A stretch of 64,000 nucleotides of DNA from Acidovorax sp. NO-1 (GCF_000238595.1 NZ_AGTS01000105.1:1-64000); one strand, 5' to 3'. Shown: positions 53,820-63,219, numbered from the stretch's first letter. Made by a program: numbers and translations. The notes: a model not told the origin generated them from the letters alone.

Positions 53820-55313
53820 ATGATTGACAACATCAGCTGGCTCGCGATTTACCCCGAAATCGTGCTGTTGACCATGGCCTGCGTGATTGCGCTGGTCGAT
53901 CTGGGTGTGCACAGCGCGCGCCGTACAGGCACCTACGTGTTGACCATGCTCACGCTGGCAGTGGTTGCAGCGCTGCAAGCCATGTATGCCAGCAGCGGCA
54001 ACACGTTCTACGGCTTTGGCAACATGGTGGTCAGTGATGCCATGGGCAACTGGCTCAAGTGCTTTGCCACGGTGGCCATGATGATCACGCTGGTCTACGG
54101 GCGCCCCTATGCGGCAGACCGCGACATGTTGCGCGGCGGTGAGATGTTCACCCTGTCGATGTTTGCGCTCCTGGGCATGTTCATCATGATCTCGGGCAAC
54201 AACTTCCTGGTGATTTATCTGGGCCTGGAATTGCTGACGCTTTCCAGTTATGCCCTGGTGGCCCTGCGCCGCGATAACGCCACCGCGACCGAAGCTGCCA
54301 TGAAGTATTTCGTGCTTGGCGCCATGGCCAGCGGCTTCCTGCTGTACGGCTTGTCGATGGTCTATGGCGCTACAGGATCGCTAGACATCGGCCAGGTCTT
54401 CAAGGCAGTGAACGCCGGACAAATCCGCCACCAGGTGTTGGTGTTCGGCCTGGTGTTCGTGGTGGCCGGCCTGGCCTTCAAGCTGGGTGTCGTGCCATTT
54501 CACATGTGGATTCCGGACGTGTACCAGGGTGCGCCGACGGCCGTGACCTTGATGATCGGTGGCGCTCCGAAGCTGGCTGCCTTTGCCATCACCATCCGGC
54601 TTCTGGTGGATGGTCTGCTCCCGTTGGCCATTGACTGGCAGCAGATGCTTGCGGTGCTCGCCATTGGCTCGCTACTGGTGGGCAATCTTGCGGCCATTGC
54701 ACAGACCAATCTGAAACGCATGCTGGCGTACTCGACGATTTCGCAGATGGGTTTTGTGTTGCTCGGCCTGATGTCCGGCGTGATCAACGGCAATGTCGAT
54801 GCAACGGCGGTCGAGAATGCCTACAGTGCCTCCATGTTCTATGTGGTCACTTATGTGCTCACCACGCTGGCTGCATTCGGTGTCATCCTCCTGCTGGCAC
54901 GTGAAGGCTTTGAAAGCGAAGAGATTTCAGACTTCGCGGGCCTCAACCAGCGCAGCCCCCTGTACGCCGGCGTGATGGCGGTCTGCCTGTTCTCGATGGC
55001 CGGGATTCCGCCGCTGGTGGGGTTCTACGCAAAGCTGGCGGTACTCCAGGCCCTGGTGGCCTCGGGCCAGACCCTGTACATTGCCATGGCCGTGTTTGCG
55101 GTGATCATGTCGCTCATCGGTGCCTTCTACTACCTGCGCGTGGTCAAGGTCATGTACTTTGATGCTCCGCTGACCGCTTCGAGTGTCTCCGCTCCCGTGG
55201 ATGTGCGTGTGGTGCTCACGCTCAACGCCGCCTTGGTGCTGGTGCTTGGCCTCCTGCCCGGTGGCCTGATGGCACTCTGTGCGGATGCCGTCGTGCGCGC
55301 ACTGGCAACCTGA
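53820..55313 (+). CDS. nuoN: NADH-quinone oxidoreductase subunit N
   Basis: A 497-residue antiporter-like subunit (ND2 type) with about 14 membrane segments. Marks are YLGLELLTLSSYALVALRR, KLGVVPFHMWIPDVYQGAPTAVT and MLAYSTISQMGFVLLG. It is the last nuo gene and starts 14 bases after nuoM. Confidence 0.98.
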   Translation: MIDNISWLAIYPEIVLLTMACVIALVDLGVHSARRTGTYVLTMLTLAVVAALQAMYASSGNTFYGFGNMVVSDAMGNWLKCFATVAMMITLVYGRPYAADRDMLRGGEMFTLSMFALLGMFIMISGNNFLVIYLGLELLTLSSYALVALRRDNATATEAAMKYFVLGAMASGFLLYGLSMVYGATGSLDIGQVFKAVNAGQIRHQVLVFGLVFVVAGLAFKLGVVPFHMWIPDVYQGAPTAVTLMIGGAPKLAAFAITIRLLVDGLLPLAIDWQQMLAVLAIGSLLVGNLAAIAQTNLKRMLAYSTISQMGFVLLGLMSGVINGNVDATAVENAYSASMFYVVTYVLTTLAAFGVILLLAREGFESEEISDFAGLNQRSPLYAGVMAVCLFSMAGIPPLVGFYAKLAVLQALVASGQTLYIAMAVFAVIMSLIGAFYYLRVVKVMYFDAPLTASSVSAPVDVRVVLTLNAALVLVLGLLPGGLMALCADAVVRALAT

Positions 55314-55338
55314 ACGGCGCTTTGCGTTCGTTGGCTCA

Positions 55339-55644
55339 GTGTCTATCACGGCGTCCGTCTGGCTGGTCATCGTTGCGGCTTTCATCGCCGCCAACCTGCC
55401 GTTTCTGAACCATCGCTGGCTGGTCGTCGGGCCTGAGGCTGCGGGGCGCAAACCCCTGATCGGGCGACTTGCAGAACTCGTGCTGCTGTACTTTCTGGTG
55501 GGTGGCCTGGCGCTGCTCCTGGAGCGCAGGGCCGGGCAGATTGCACCCCAGGGGTGGGAGTTCTATGCCGTCACCGGCACGCTGTTTCTCACACTGGCCT
55601 TTCCGGGGTTTGTTTACCGTTACCTGCTGCGGCGCCACGGTTGA
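55339..55644 (+). CDS. DUF2818 family membrane protein
   Basis: A 101-residue membrane protein with three hydrophobic segments, starting at GTG 55339. DUF2818 genes follow nuoN in many betaproteobacteria, so a role linked to complex I has been suspected but is not established. The conserved ANLPFLNHR and PGFVYRYL segments are present. There is no good ribosome-binding site; translation may be coupled to nuoN, whose stop is 25 bases upstream. Confidence 0.85.
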   Translation: MSITASVWLVIVAAFIAANLPFLNHRWLVVGPEAAGRKPLIGRLAELVLLYFLVGGLALLLERRAGQIAPQGWEFYAVTGTLFLTLAFPGFVYRYLLRRHG

Positions 55645-55671
55645 CAACCGGCTCGGCCGCACTATCCAGCC

Positions 55672-56157
55672 ATGAAGGTGCTTGACCTGCAATGCCGACA
55701 GGGCCACGTCTTTGAAGGCTGGTTTGCGTCGGAAGATGATTTTCAGGGCCAACGGAGCCGGGGTCTGGTGCAGTGTCCGCTCTGTGCAGACGACCACATT
55801 GAAAAGCGCCTGAGTGCGCCCCGCCTGAACCTCGGCGCCCGGGAGCCGCATGCCCCTGCGGCAGCGCCCGCGCAACCTTCTGATGCGCTCACAGTTGGTC
55901 ACGCGCCCACGGATGCTACCGTCCTGCCCCCCGCTTTACAGGCTGCGTGGCTGCAGCTGGCGCGCCAGATCATCGCCAAGACCGAGGACGTTGGCGCGCA
56001 GTTTGCGCAAGAGGCCAGACGCATCCACCACGGGGAGGTGCAAGAGCGCGCCATACGCGGCCAGGCCACGCCCGATGAGGCGATGGAGTTGGTGGAGGAG
56101 GGCATCGCCGTAGTGCCCTTGCCGCTACCTTTGGCGGCCAAAGAGACCCTTCAGTGA
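55672..56157 (+). CDS. DUF1178 family protein
   Basis: A 161-residue protein. The N-terminus is the DUF1178 zinc-ribbon-like part: LDLQCRQGHVFEGWFASEDDF with a cysteine, then a CPLC pair and RLSAPRLN. The middle is an Ala/Pro linker, and the C-terminal region EDVGAQFAQEARRIHHGEVQERAIRGQATPDEAMEL is conserved in this family. Function unknown. It follows DUF2818 with a gap of 27 bases and ends near a family 1 repeat. Confidence 0.88.
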   Translation: MKVLDLQCRQGHVFEGWFASEDDFQGQRSRGLVQCPLCADDHIEKRLSAPRLNLGAREPHAPAAAPAQPSDALTVGHAPTDATVLPPALQAAWLQLARQIIAKTEDVGAQFAQEARRIHHGEVQERAIRGQATPDEAMELVEEGIAVVPLPLPLAAKETLQ

Positions 56158-56180
56158 GGCTGCTCGCTGGGCAATCGGAA

Positions 56181-56243
56181 TATTGGTGTTTTTGGACTCT
56201 GGCGCTTATGGGATAAGCGCTGGCAGCTATAAGCTCAATAGCA
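56181..56243 (-). repeat. Dispersed palindromic repeat, family 1, copy I
   Basis: A reverse copy between convergent genes: TGTTTTTGGACTCTGGCGCT, TATGGGATAAGCGC, TGGCAGCTATAAGCTCAATAG. The GGCGCTTAT and ATAAGCGC arms pair, so it may end transcription from both sides. Confidence 0.85.
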
Positions 56244-56323
56244 TTCTTGAGGGCTTTGAATTGTTTCTCGGCGCTGGTTGGCCGCAGCGGGGCGGTTAGC
56301 TGGGCCATCCCTCGCCCACCCGA

Positions 56324-58141
56324 TCAAACCGTGAACTGCAGTGCCGCAAGCCGTGCGTAGACGCCGCCTTGCGCCATCAGCGCCGTGTGAGTGCCTTGCT
56401 CCACGATACGTCCGTGTTCCAGCACCACGATGCGGTCGGCGTTTTGCACCGTCGCCAGCCGGTGTGCAATGACCAGCGTGGTGCGGCGGCCCGTATGGCG
56501 CTGCATGGCGGTGTCCAGCGCTGCCTGCACCATGCGTTCGCTTTCGGCGTCCAGTGCGCTGGTGGCCTCGTCCAGCAGCAGCAGGGGCGGGTTCTTGAGC
56601 ATGGCGCGGGCAATGGCAATGCGCTGCCGCTGGCCGCCAGACAACCGCACGCCCCGCTCACCCAGAAATGTGGCATAGCCCTCGGGCAGGGCGGTGATGA
56701 AGTCGTGTGCAAACGCGGCCCGGGTGGCCGCGATGACTTCTGCGTCCGTTGCCTCGGGGCGGCCGTAGCGGATGTTGTCCATCGCCGATGCCGAGAAGAT
56801 CACAGCGTCCTGCGGCACCGTCCCTGTGCACGACCGCAGTGTCTCCAGCCGCAGGTGGCGGATGTCCACGCCGTTGAGCCGGATCACGCCCTTGGCTGGG
56901 CCCTTCGCGCCCGCGCCCACCTCGTAGAAGCGCTGCAGCAGCTGGAACACCGTGGTTTTGCCTGCGCCGCTTGCGCCCACCAATGCAACCGTTTCGCCCG
57001 GTGCAAGGTGCAGCGAAAAGTTCTGCAGCGCGGGTTGGTCGGGGCGCGAGGGGTAGAAGAACTGGACATTTTCGAACTCCACGTCCAGGCCCCGATCCGA
57101 CAAGGGCAGATCTTGTGGTGTGGCAGGGTCTGCCACGGGCGACCGCGTGCCCAGCAGCTCCATCAGCCGCTCCGTGGCCCCGGCTGCCCGCAGCAGGTCA
57201 CCATAGACTTCGCCCAGCACCGCCACAGCGCCGGCCAGCAAAATCACGTAAACCACCGTCTGCCCGAGATGTCCGGCCGTCATCTTGCCCGCGAGTACGG
57301 CCTCCGTGCCTTGGTATAGCCCCCAGAGCAACAGGGCAGCGTTGGCGATGATGATGAAGGCCACGAGCAGGGCCCGGGCGCGGGTGCGCTTGACCGCAAC
57401 CTGGAACGCGTTTTCGGTGGCCTGCCTGAAGCGTGCGGACTCGCGCGTCTCGGCCGTGTAACTTTGCACCACGGGTACGGCATTGAGCACCTCGGCAGCA
57501 ATGGCGCTGGAGTCCGCCACACGGTCCTGGCTATCGCGAGAAAGGCGCCGCACCCTGCGCCCGATCCACAGCGTTGGCAATACCACCAGCACCACGGCCA
57601 GCAACACCACCGACATGACATAAGGATTGGTCCACACCAGCATCGCCAGTGCGCCCACCCCCATCACGGCATTGCGCAATCCCATCGACAGCGACGCCCC
57701 CACCACTGTCTGCACCAGCGTCGTGTCGGAGGTGAGGCGCGAGAGGACTTCCCCCGTCTGCGTGGTTTCAAAGAACTGCGGGCTTTGCTGCAGTACGTGG
57801 GCATATACCGCATGGCGCAGATCGGCAGTGACGCGCTCCCCGAGCCAGCTCACCATGTAAAACCGCGCGGCCGAAAAAACACCCAGGGCGACCGCCACGG
57901 CGAACAGTGCTTCGAAATGATTGCGCAGCGCCATGGTCTGCGCCCCTTTGTCCGCGTTGAGCAACCCGGCATCCACCAGGTTGCGCAGGGCCAGGGGGAA
58001 CGCCAGCGTCGCCAGCGCCGCGAGCACCAGAAACAGCAATGACAAAGCGATGCGCACCCGGTAAGGTCGCAAGAAGGGCAGGAGCCCGGTCAGGGAGCTG
58101 GGCGCGCCGCGTGCGGGCGTTGTAGTGGGGGTGGGTGCCAT
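56324..58141 (-). CDS. ABC exporter, fused permease and ATPase (MsbA/ABCB type)
   Basis: A 605-residue half-transporter that should function as a homodimer exporting lipids or drugs. Six membrane segments span about residues 30-320. The ATPase has Walker A VGASGAGKTT, Q-loop, signature LSGGQRQRIAIARAM, Walker B LLLLDEATSALDAES and the switch His in LVIAHRLATV. I chose ATG 58141; an open stretch upstream of it has no homology. The substrate is not predictable. It is divergent from the liv operon. Confidence 0.9.
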   Translation of the reverse strand: MAPTPTTTPARGAPSSLTGLLPFLRPYRVRIALSLLFLVLAALATLAFPLALRNLVDAGLLNADKGAQTMALRNHFEALFAVAVALGVFSAARFYMVSWLGERVTADLRHAVYAHVLQQSPQFFETTQTGEVLSRLTSDTTLVQTVVGASLSMGLRNAVMGVGALAMLVWTNPYVMSVVLLAVVLVVLPTLWIGRRVRRLSRDSQDRVADSSAIAAEVLNAVPVVQSYTAETRESARFRQATENAFQVAVKRTRARALLVAFIIIANAALLLWGLYQGTEAVLAGKMTAGHLGQTVVYVILLAGAVAVLGEVYGDLLRAAGATERLMELLGTRSPVADPATPQDLPLSDRGLDVEFENVQFFYPSRPDQPALQNFSLHLAPGETVALVGASGAGKTTVFQLLQRFYEVGAGAKGPAKGVIRLNGVDIRHLRLETLRSCTGTVPQDAVIFSASAMDNIRYGRPEATDAEVIAATRAAFAHDFITALPEGYATFLGERGVRLSGGQRQRIAIARAMLKNPPLLLLDEATSALDAESERMVQAALDTAMQRHTGRRTTLVIAHRLATVQNADRIVVLEHGRIVEQGTHTALMAQGGVYARLAALQFTV

Positions 58142-58474
58142 GAATGGCAGTGTAGGGCCCGTGCCGGGGTGGAGCACCCAAGCCTGCGGGCCCGGTGGCG
58201 CTGGCCATGGGGGCACGCCGGAGTTTGCGAGTGCTGGCAACCGTGGATGTCAGCAAAAAGCAAGAGTCTGCAAACATCTCGGCCCGCCTGTCAGCAAGCG
58301 CTGTGGGACTGCGGGGGGGACACGGGGCGGGGTGTAGGCGTTTATACATAGGCATTAGTCCCAGTATGTGTGCCGGTGTGGCGGCATACCATTCACTGCG
58401 ATCAAAACGCACGCATGAAGACCTTGCCGAACAAGGCTTCTTTCCTCAGCACCCTACGGAGCGACCCAGGCGCA
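58142..58474. other. Divergent intergenic region between ABC exporter and liv operon
   Basis: 333 bases without a gene I can support. It holds TTATACATA around 58341-58350, an ATTAGTCC at 58354-58361 that resembles half of the palindrome upstream of the response regulator, and a short hairpin TGCCG/CGGCA at 58371-58386. Promoters for both divergent units must lie here, but I cannot fix them. Confidence 0.5.
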
Positions 58475-59245
58475 ATGAGCGACGTCATTCTTGAAACCCA
58501 CAGCCTGACCAAAGAGTTCAAGGGCTTTACCGCCGTCAGCGACGTGAACCTGGCCGTGCGCCGGGGTTCTATCCATGCGCTGATCGGCCCCAACGGTGCA
58601 GGCAAGACCACCTGCTTCAACCTGCTGACCAAGTTCCTGGAGCCAACCTCGGGCACCATCCGTTTCAACGGCCACGACATCACACGCGAGCAACCTGCGC
58701 AGATTGCCCGCCGTGGTGTGATTCGCTCGTTCCAGATCTCCGCAGTGTTCCCGCACCTCACGCTGATGGAGAACGTACGGCTGGGCCTGCAGCGCAAGCT
58801 GGGCACATCGTTTCACTTCTGGCGCAGCGAACGCACCCTGCGCCAGCTGGACGACCGGGCCATGCAGTTGCTCACGGAAGTGGGGCTTGAAGACCTGGCC
58901 GACGAGGTCACGGTGAACCTGCCCTACGGCAGAAAGCGCGCCCTGGAGATTGCCACCACACTCTCCATGGAGCCTGAACTCATGCTGCTGGACGAGCCTA
59001 CCCAAGGCATGGGCCACGAAGACGTGGACCGCGTCACCCAGCTCATCAAGAAAGTCTCTGCAGGCCGCACCATCCTGATGGTCGAGCACAACATGAAAGT
59101 CGTCTCCACCATTGCTGACCGCATCACCGTGCTGCAGCGCGGCGCGGTGCTCGCAGAAGGCCCGTACGCAGAAGTCTCCAACAACCCCCAAGTCATGGAA
59201 GCCTACATGGGCACGACCGACGGCCAACTGCAGGGAGCGCACTGA
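58475..59245 (+). CDS. livG: ABC transporter ATP-binding protein LivG
   Basis: A 256-residue ATPase of a branched-chain-amino-acid-type uptake system. Walker A is GPNGAGKTT (Lys44), the signature is the LivG-type LPYGRKRALEIA, Walker B is LMLLDEPTQGMG and the switch is MVEHNMKVV. I chose ATG 58475, where homology starts; ATG 58415 would add 20 residues. It stops one base before the livF start. Confidence 0.93.
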   Translation: MSDVILETHSLTKEFKGFTAVSDVNLAVRRGSIHALIGPNGAGKTTCFNLLTKFLEPTSGTIRFNGHDITREQPAQIARRGVIRSFQISAVFPHLTLMENVRLGLQRKLGTSFHFWRSERTLRQLDDRAMQLLTEVGLEDLADEVTVNLPYGRKRALEIATTLSMEPELMLLDEPTQGMGHEDVDRVTQLIKKVSAGRTILMVEHNMKVVSTIADRITVLQRGAVLAEGPYAEVSNNPQVMEAYMGTTDGQLQGAH

Positions 59246-59246
59246 G

Positions 59247-59972
59247 ATGGCGACGACTGCATCCAAGACCCCTGCCCTGGAAATCAGGAACCTCGAAGCC
59301 TGGTACGGTGAATCGCACGTGCTCCATGGCGTGGACATCGTCGTGCAGCCCGGCGAAGTGGTCACCCTTCTGGGTCGCAACGGCGCCGGCCGCACCACCA
59401 CCATGCGCGCCATCATGGGCCTGACCGGCTCGCGCAAAGGCTCGGTCAAGATCAACGGCGTGGAAACCATCAACATGCCCACACACCGCATTGCGCACCT
59501 GGGCGTGGGCTACTGCCCGGAAGAGCGGGGCATCTTCTCCAGCCTCTCGTGCGAAGAAAACCTGCTGCTGCCGCCAGCGCTCAAGACCGGCACGGCCGGC
59601 ATGTCGGTGCAGGAAATCTACGCCATGTTCCCCAACCTGGCAGAACGCAGGAACAGCCAGGGCACGCGCCTGTCCGGCGGCGAGCAGCAGATGCTGGCGG
59701 TCGCGCGCATCCTGCGCACGGGGGCCAACCTATTGCTGCTCGACGAGATCTCCGAAGGCCTCGCTCCCGTCATCGTGCAGGCGCTCGCGCGAATGATCAT
59801 GATGCTGCGCGAAAAAGGCTACACCGTGGTCATGGTGGAGCAGAACTTCCGCTTCGCCGCGCCCCTGGCCGACCGGTTTTACGTGATGGAGCATGGCCGC
59901 ATCGTCGAGAAGTTCGGGGCCTCCGAGCTTGAAGAAAAGATGTCCGTGCTCAACGAATTGCTGGGTGTGTAA
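59247..59972 (+). CDS. livF: ABC transporter ATP-binding protein LivF, Walker A Lys replaced by Arg
   Basis: A 241-residue ATPase partner of LivG. The signature LSGGEQQMLAVAR, Walker B LLLLDEISEGLAP and switch region MVEQNFRFA are intact. The Walker A motif reads GRNGAGRTTT: the normally invariant lysine is Arg49 (codon CGC). Relatives in this bacterial group may share this, from memory. It follows livG with almost no gap. A strong ribosome-binding site is not obvious; coupling to livG is likely. Confidence 0.92.
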   Translation: MATTASKTPALEIRNLEAWYGESHVLHGVDIVVQPGEVVTLLGRNGAGRTTTMRAIMGLTGSRKGSVKINGVETINMPTHRIAHLGVGYCPEERGIFSSLSCEENLLLPPALKTGTAGMSVQEIYAMFPNLAERRNSQGTRLSGGEQQMLAVARILRTGANLLLLDEISEGLAPVIVQALARMIMMLREKGYTVVMVEQNFRFAAPLADRFYVMEHGRIVEKFGASELEEKMSVLNELLGV

Positions 59973-60026
59973 GACACGCCCGCATATTTTTCGCTTTCTT
60001 CCACCACACCACCAGGAGACATATCC

Positions 60027-61223
60027 ATGAAGAAACAACTCAAAGTGCTGGCACTGATGCTGGGCGCAGCAGGTCTTGCCACTTCGGCCGTGCACGCGCA
60101 GGACAAGGTCAAGATCGGCTTCATCACCGACATGTCCAGTCTCTACTCCGACGTGGAGGGCAAGAACGGCGCACTGGCCATCCAGATGGCGATCGACGAC
60201 TTTGGCGGCAAGGTGCTGGGCATGCCCATCGAGCTGCTCTCCGCAGACCACCAGAACAAGGCCGACATTGCAGCCTCCAAGGCCCGCGAATGGGTCGACA
60301 CCCAAGGCGTGAACATGTTGTTCGGCGGCACCAACTCGGGTACGGCCCTGGCGATTGCCAAGGTCGCTGAAGAGAAGAAGCGCGTGTACTTCAACAACGG
60401 CGCCGGCAGCTCTGCACTGACCAACGATCAGTGCACGCCTTACACCGTGCACTACGCGTACGACACCGTGGCGCTGGCCAAGGGCACGGGCTCGGCCATC
60501 GTGGATGGTGGCGGCAAGAGCTGGTATTTCCTCACCGCCGACTATGCCTTCGGTCATGCGCTGGAAGCCGACACCACCGCCGTGGTGAAGGCCAAGGGCG
60601 GCAACGTGGTGGGCGCCGTGCGCCACCCCCTGAACGCCTCTGACTTCTCGTCCTTCCTGCTGCAGGCACAAAACTCCAAGGCGCAGATCCTGGGCCTGGC
60701 CAACGCGGGCGGCGACACCATCAACGCCATCAAGGCCGCCAAGGAATTCGGCATTGGCAAGAACATGAAGCTGGCCGGTCTGCTGATCTTCATCAGCGAC
60801 ATCCATAGCATGGGTCTGCGCAACACCGAAGGCCTTCAGTTCACCACCAGCTGGTACTGGGATCTGAACGACGATACGCGCAAGTTTGCCAACCGCTACT
60901 TTGAAAAAACCAAGCGCATGCCCGGTGAGATCCAGGCAGCGGACTACTCTGCCACCATGACCTACCTGAAGGCCGTGGAAGCAGCCAAGTCCACCGACGC
61001 CGACAAGGTGATGGCCGAGCTCAAGAAGATGAAGATCGATGACTTCTTCGGCAAGGGCCAGATCCGCGCCGACGGCCGCTACGTGCATGACATGTACCTG
61101 ATGGAAGTGAAGAAGCCTTCCGAATCCACCAAGCCGTGGGACTACTACAAGCTGGTCAAGAAGCTTCCTGGCGAATCGGTGTTCACCACCAAGGCCGAAT
61201 CCAAGTGCCCGCTCTGGAAGTAA
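60027..61223 (+). CDS. ABC transporter periplasmic substrate-binding protein, Leu/Ile/Val-binding type
   Basis: A 398-residue protein with a signal peptide (Lys-Lys start, LALMLGAAGLATSAVHAQ cleavage) and a type I periplasmic-binding fold. It binds the substrate and delivers it to LivHM. Features are KIGFITDMSSLYSDVEGKNGALA and GGTNSGTALAIAKVAEEKK. The substrate class (amino acid, amide, aromatic acid or other) cannot be read from sequence. AGGAG lies upstream of the ATG. A strong stem-loop follows the stop, which would keep its mRNA abundant. Confidence 0.92.
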   Translation: MKKQLKVLALMLGAAGLATSAVHAQDKVKIGFITDMSSLYSDVEGKNGALAIQMAIDDFGGKVLGMPIELLSADHQNKADIAASKAREWVDTQGVNMLFGGTNSGTALAIAKVAEEKKRVYFNNGAGSSALTNDQCTPYTVHYAYDTVALAKGTGSAIVDGGGKSWYFLTADYAFGHALEADTTAVVKAKGGNVVGAVRHPLNASDFSSFLLQAQNSKAQILGLANAGGDTINAIKAAKEFGIGKNMKLAGLLIFISDIHSMGLRNTEGLQFTTSWYWDLNDDTRKFANRYFEKTKRMPGEIQAADYSATMTYLKAVEAAKSTDADKVMAELKKMKIDDFFGKGQIRADGRYVHDMYLMEVKKPSESTKPWDYYKLVKKLPGESVFTTKAESKCPLWK

Positions 61224-61245
61224 ATCCCTGAGAGGTTGCTGATGC

Positions 61246-61273
61246 GCCTGGCCGCCCTGCGGGTGTGCCAGGC
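61246..61273 (+). promoter_or_regulatory. Intercistronic stem-loop between binding protein gene and livH
   Basis: GCCTGGC (61246-61252) pairs with GCCAGGC (61267-61273), with an inner CCC/GGG stack. There is no T run, so it is probably a 3' mRNA stabiliser or attenuator. Confidence 0.55.
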
Positions 61274-61323
61274 ACATTGACGACCTCTGCCTCGCAACTC
61301 ACCATCACCTGCTGCTGCTTCCC

Positions 61324-62208
61324 ATGGAAATCTTTGGTGTCTCATTGCCCGGCCTGTTGAGCCAGCTCCTTTTGGGGCTGGTCAACGGATCGTTTTACGC
61401 AATCCTCAGCCTTGGGCTGGCCGTGATCTTTGGCCTGCTCAACGTCATCAACTTTGCGCACGGCGCGCTGTTCATGACAGGGGCCCTGATTACCTGGATG
61501 GCCATGAACTACTTTGGCATCAACTACTGGTTGATGCTGGTGTTGGCGCCGCTGGTGGTGGGGCTGTTCGGGGTCGTGATCGAGCGCCTGCTGCTGCGCT
61601 GGATCTACAAGCTTGACCACCTGTATGGCCTGTTGCTCACGCTGGGTCTCACCCTGCTGATCGAGGGCGTGTTCCGCTCGATCTACGGTGTCTCGGGCCT
61701 GGGCTACGACACGCCCGAGGCGCTGGAGGGCGCAACCAACCTGGGCTTCATGATCATGCCCAACTACCGTGCCTGGGTGGTGGTGGCATCGGTGGTGGTG
61801 TGTCTGGCTACCTGGTATGTGATTGAAAAGACCAAGCTGGGTGCCTACCTGCGTGCCGGTACCGAGAACCCGCGCCTGGTGGAAGCATTCGGGATCAACG
61901 TTCCCGTCATGGTCACGTTGACCTACGCTTTTGGCGCTGGCCTGGCGGCATTTGCCGGGGTGCTGGCCGCACCGGTGTACCAGGTCTCGCCACTCATGGG
62001 CCAGAACCTGATCATCGTCGTGTTTGCTGTCGTGGTGATCGGCGGCATGGGTTCCATCATGGGCTCCATCCTCACCGGACTGGGCCTGGGTGTTGTAGAA
62101 GGTTTTACCAAAGTGTTTTATCCGGAAGCCTCTTCCACCGTGGTGTTCGTCATCATGGTCATCGTTCTCCTCATTCGCCCCGCCGGCCTGTTCGGCAAAG
62201 AAAAATAA
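61324..62208 (+). CDS. livH: ABC transporter permease LivH
   Basis: A 294-residue inner-membrane permease with about eight membrane segments. Family marks are LLLGLVNGSFYAILSLGLAVIFGLLNVINFAHG near the N-terminus, YKLDHLYGLLLTLGLTLLIEG and the EAA-like loop AGTENPRLVEAFGINV. No good ribosome-binding site is seen before ATG 61324. It precedes livM by 12 bases. Confidence 0.93.
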   Translation: MEIFGVSLPGLLSQLLLGLVNGSFYAILSLGLAVIFGLLNVINFAHGALFMTGALITWMAMNYFGINYWLMLVLAPLVVGLFGVVIERLLLRWIYKLDHLYGLLLTLGLTLLIEGVFRSIYGVSGLGYDTPEALEGATNLGFMIMPNYRAWVVVASVVVCLATWYVIEKTKLGAYLRAGTENPRLVEAFGINVPVMVTLTYAFGAGLAAFAGVLAAPVYQVSPLMGQNLIIVVFAVVVIGGMGSIMGSILTGLGLGVVEGFTKVFYPEASSTVVFVIMVIVLLIRPAGLFGKEK

Positions 62209-62220
62209 GGAGCCACGAGA

Positions 62221-63219
62221 ATGAACGTCAAGAACACTGCCAACATTGGCTATGTCCTGCTGCTGCTTGCGCTGATTGCAGCTCCTTTTCTGGGCGCCTA
62301 CCCCATCTTTGTCATGAAGCTGATGTGCTTTGCACTGTTTGCTTCAGCGTTCAACCTGCTGCTGGGCTACACGGGCATGCTGTCCTTCGGGCACGCCGCT
62401 TTCCTGGGCGGCTCGGCCTACATGACGGGCCACGCCCTCAAGGTGTGGGCGGTCACGCCGGAGATCGGCCTTTTGCTGGGCACAGCGGGTGGCGCCGTGC
62501 TGGGCCTGATCGTCGGGTTCTTCGCCATCCGCCGCCAGGGCATTTACTCCACCATGATCACGCTGGCGCTGGCGCAGATGCTGTTCTTCGTGTGCCTGCA
62601 GGCGCCTTTCACGGGTGGCGAGGATGGCTTGCAGGGCGTACCTCGCGGCAAGCTCTTCGGGATGATCGATCTGCAGAACGACCTGGTGATGTATTACGTG
62701 GTTCTGGCGGTTGTGGCGGGCGCTTTCATGCTGATTGTGCGCACCATCCATTCGCCTTTTGGCCAGGTGCTCAAGGGCATCAAGGAAAACGAGCCGCGCG
62801 CGATCTCGCTGGGGTATGACACCAACCGCTTCAAGCTGCTGGCGTTTGTGCTGTCAGCCGCGCTGGCGGGTCTGGCCGGCTCGCTCAAGACGCTGGTGCT
62901 GGGCTTTGCAACGCTGAGCGACGCCCACTGGACGGCGTCGGGCCATGTGGTGCTGATGACGCTGGTGGGTGGTCTGGGCACCTTGTCAGGTCCCATCGTG
63001 GGGTCGGCCGTGGTGGTGCTGCTGGAAAACAAGCTCGGTGAAATTGGTGGCTTCCTTGCCTCGGTCACCGGTGTGGAATGGTTCAACACCCTGGGTGAAT
63101 CGGTCACCATGGTCACAGGCCTGATCTTTGTGATCTGTGTGCTGGCTTTCCGGCGCGGGATCATGGGCGAGATCATTGCGTGGATGGCCCGCCGACGCGG
63201 TGCGGGCGCGAGTGCCTGA
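62221..63219 (+). CDS. livM: ABC transporter permease LivM
   Basis: A 332-residue inner-membrane permease paired with LivH. Eight or nine membrane segments; FNLLLGYTGMLSFGHAAFLGGSAYMTG and the coupling loop LKGIKENEPRAISLGYDTNRFKLLAF are conserved. AAGGAG lies upstream of the ATG. It is the last gene of the uptake operon and is followed by a terminator. Confidence 0.93.
   Translation: MNVKNTANIGYVLLLLALIAAPFLGAYPIFVMKLMCFALFASAFNLLLGYTGMLSFGHAAFLGGSAYMTGHALKVWAVTPEIGLLLGTAGGAVLGLIVGFFAIRRQGIYSTMITLALAQMLFFVCLQAPFTGGEDGLQGVPRGKLFGMIDLQNDLVMYYVVLAVVAGAFMLIVRTIHSPFGQVLKGIKENEPRAISLGYDTNRFKLLAFVLSAALAGLAGSLKTLVLGFATLSDAHWTASGHVVLMTLVGGLGTLSGPIVGSAVVVLLENKLGEIGGFLASVTGVEWFNTLGESVTMVTGLIFVICVLAFRRGIMGEIIAWMARRRGAGASA

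Noticed and set aside
50294-53833. A 1179-codon minus-strand open frame opposite nuoL and nuoM
   Set aside because: Its composition is extremely His/Gln/Arg-rich and it is exactly antisense to conserved complex I genes. The length follows from high GC at third codon positions.
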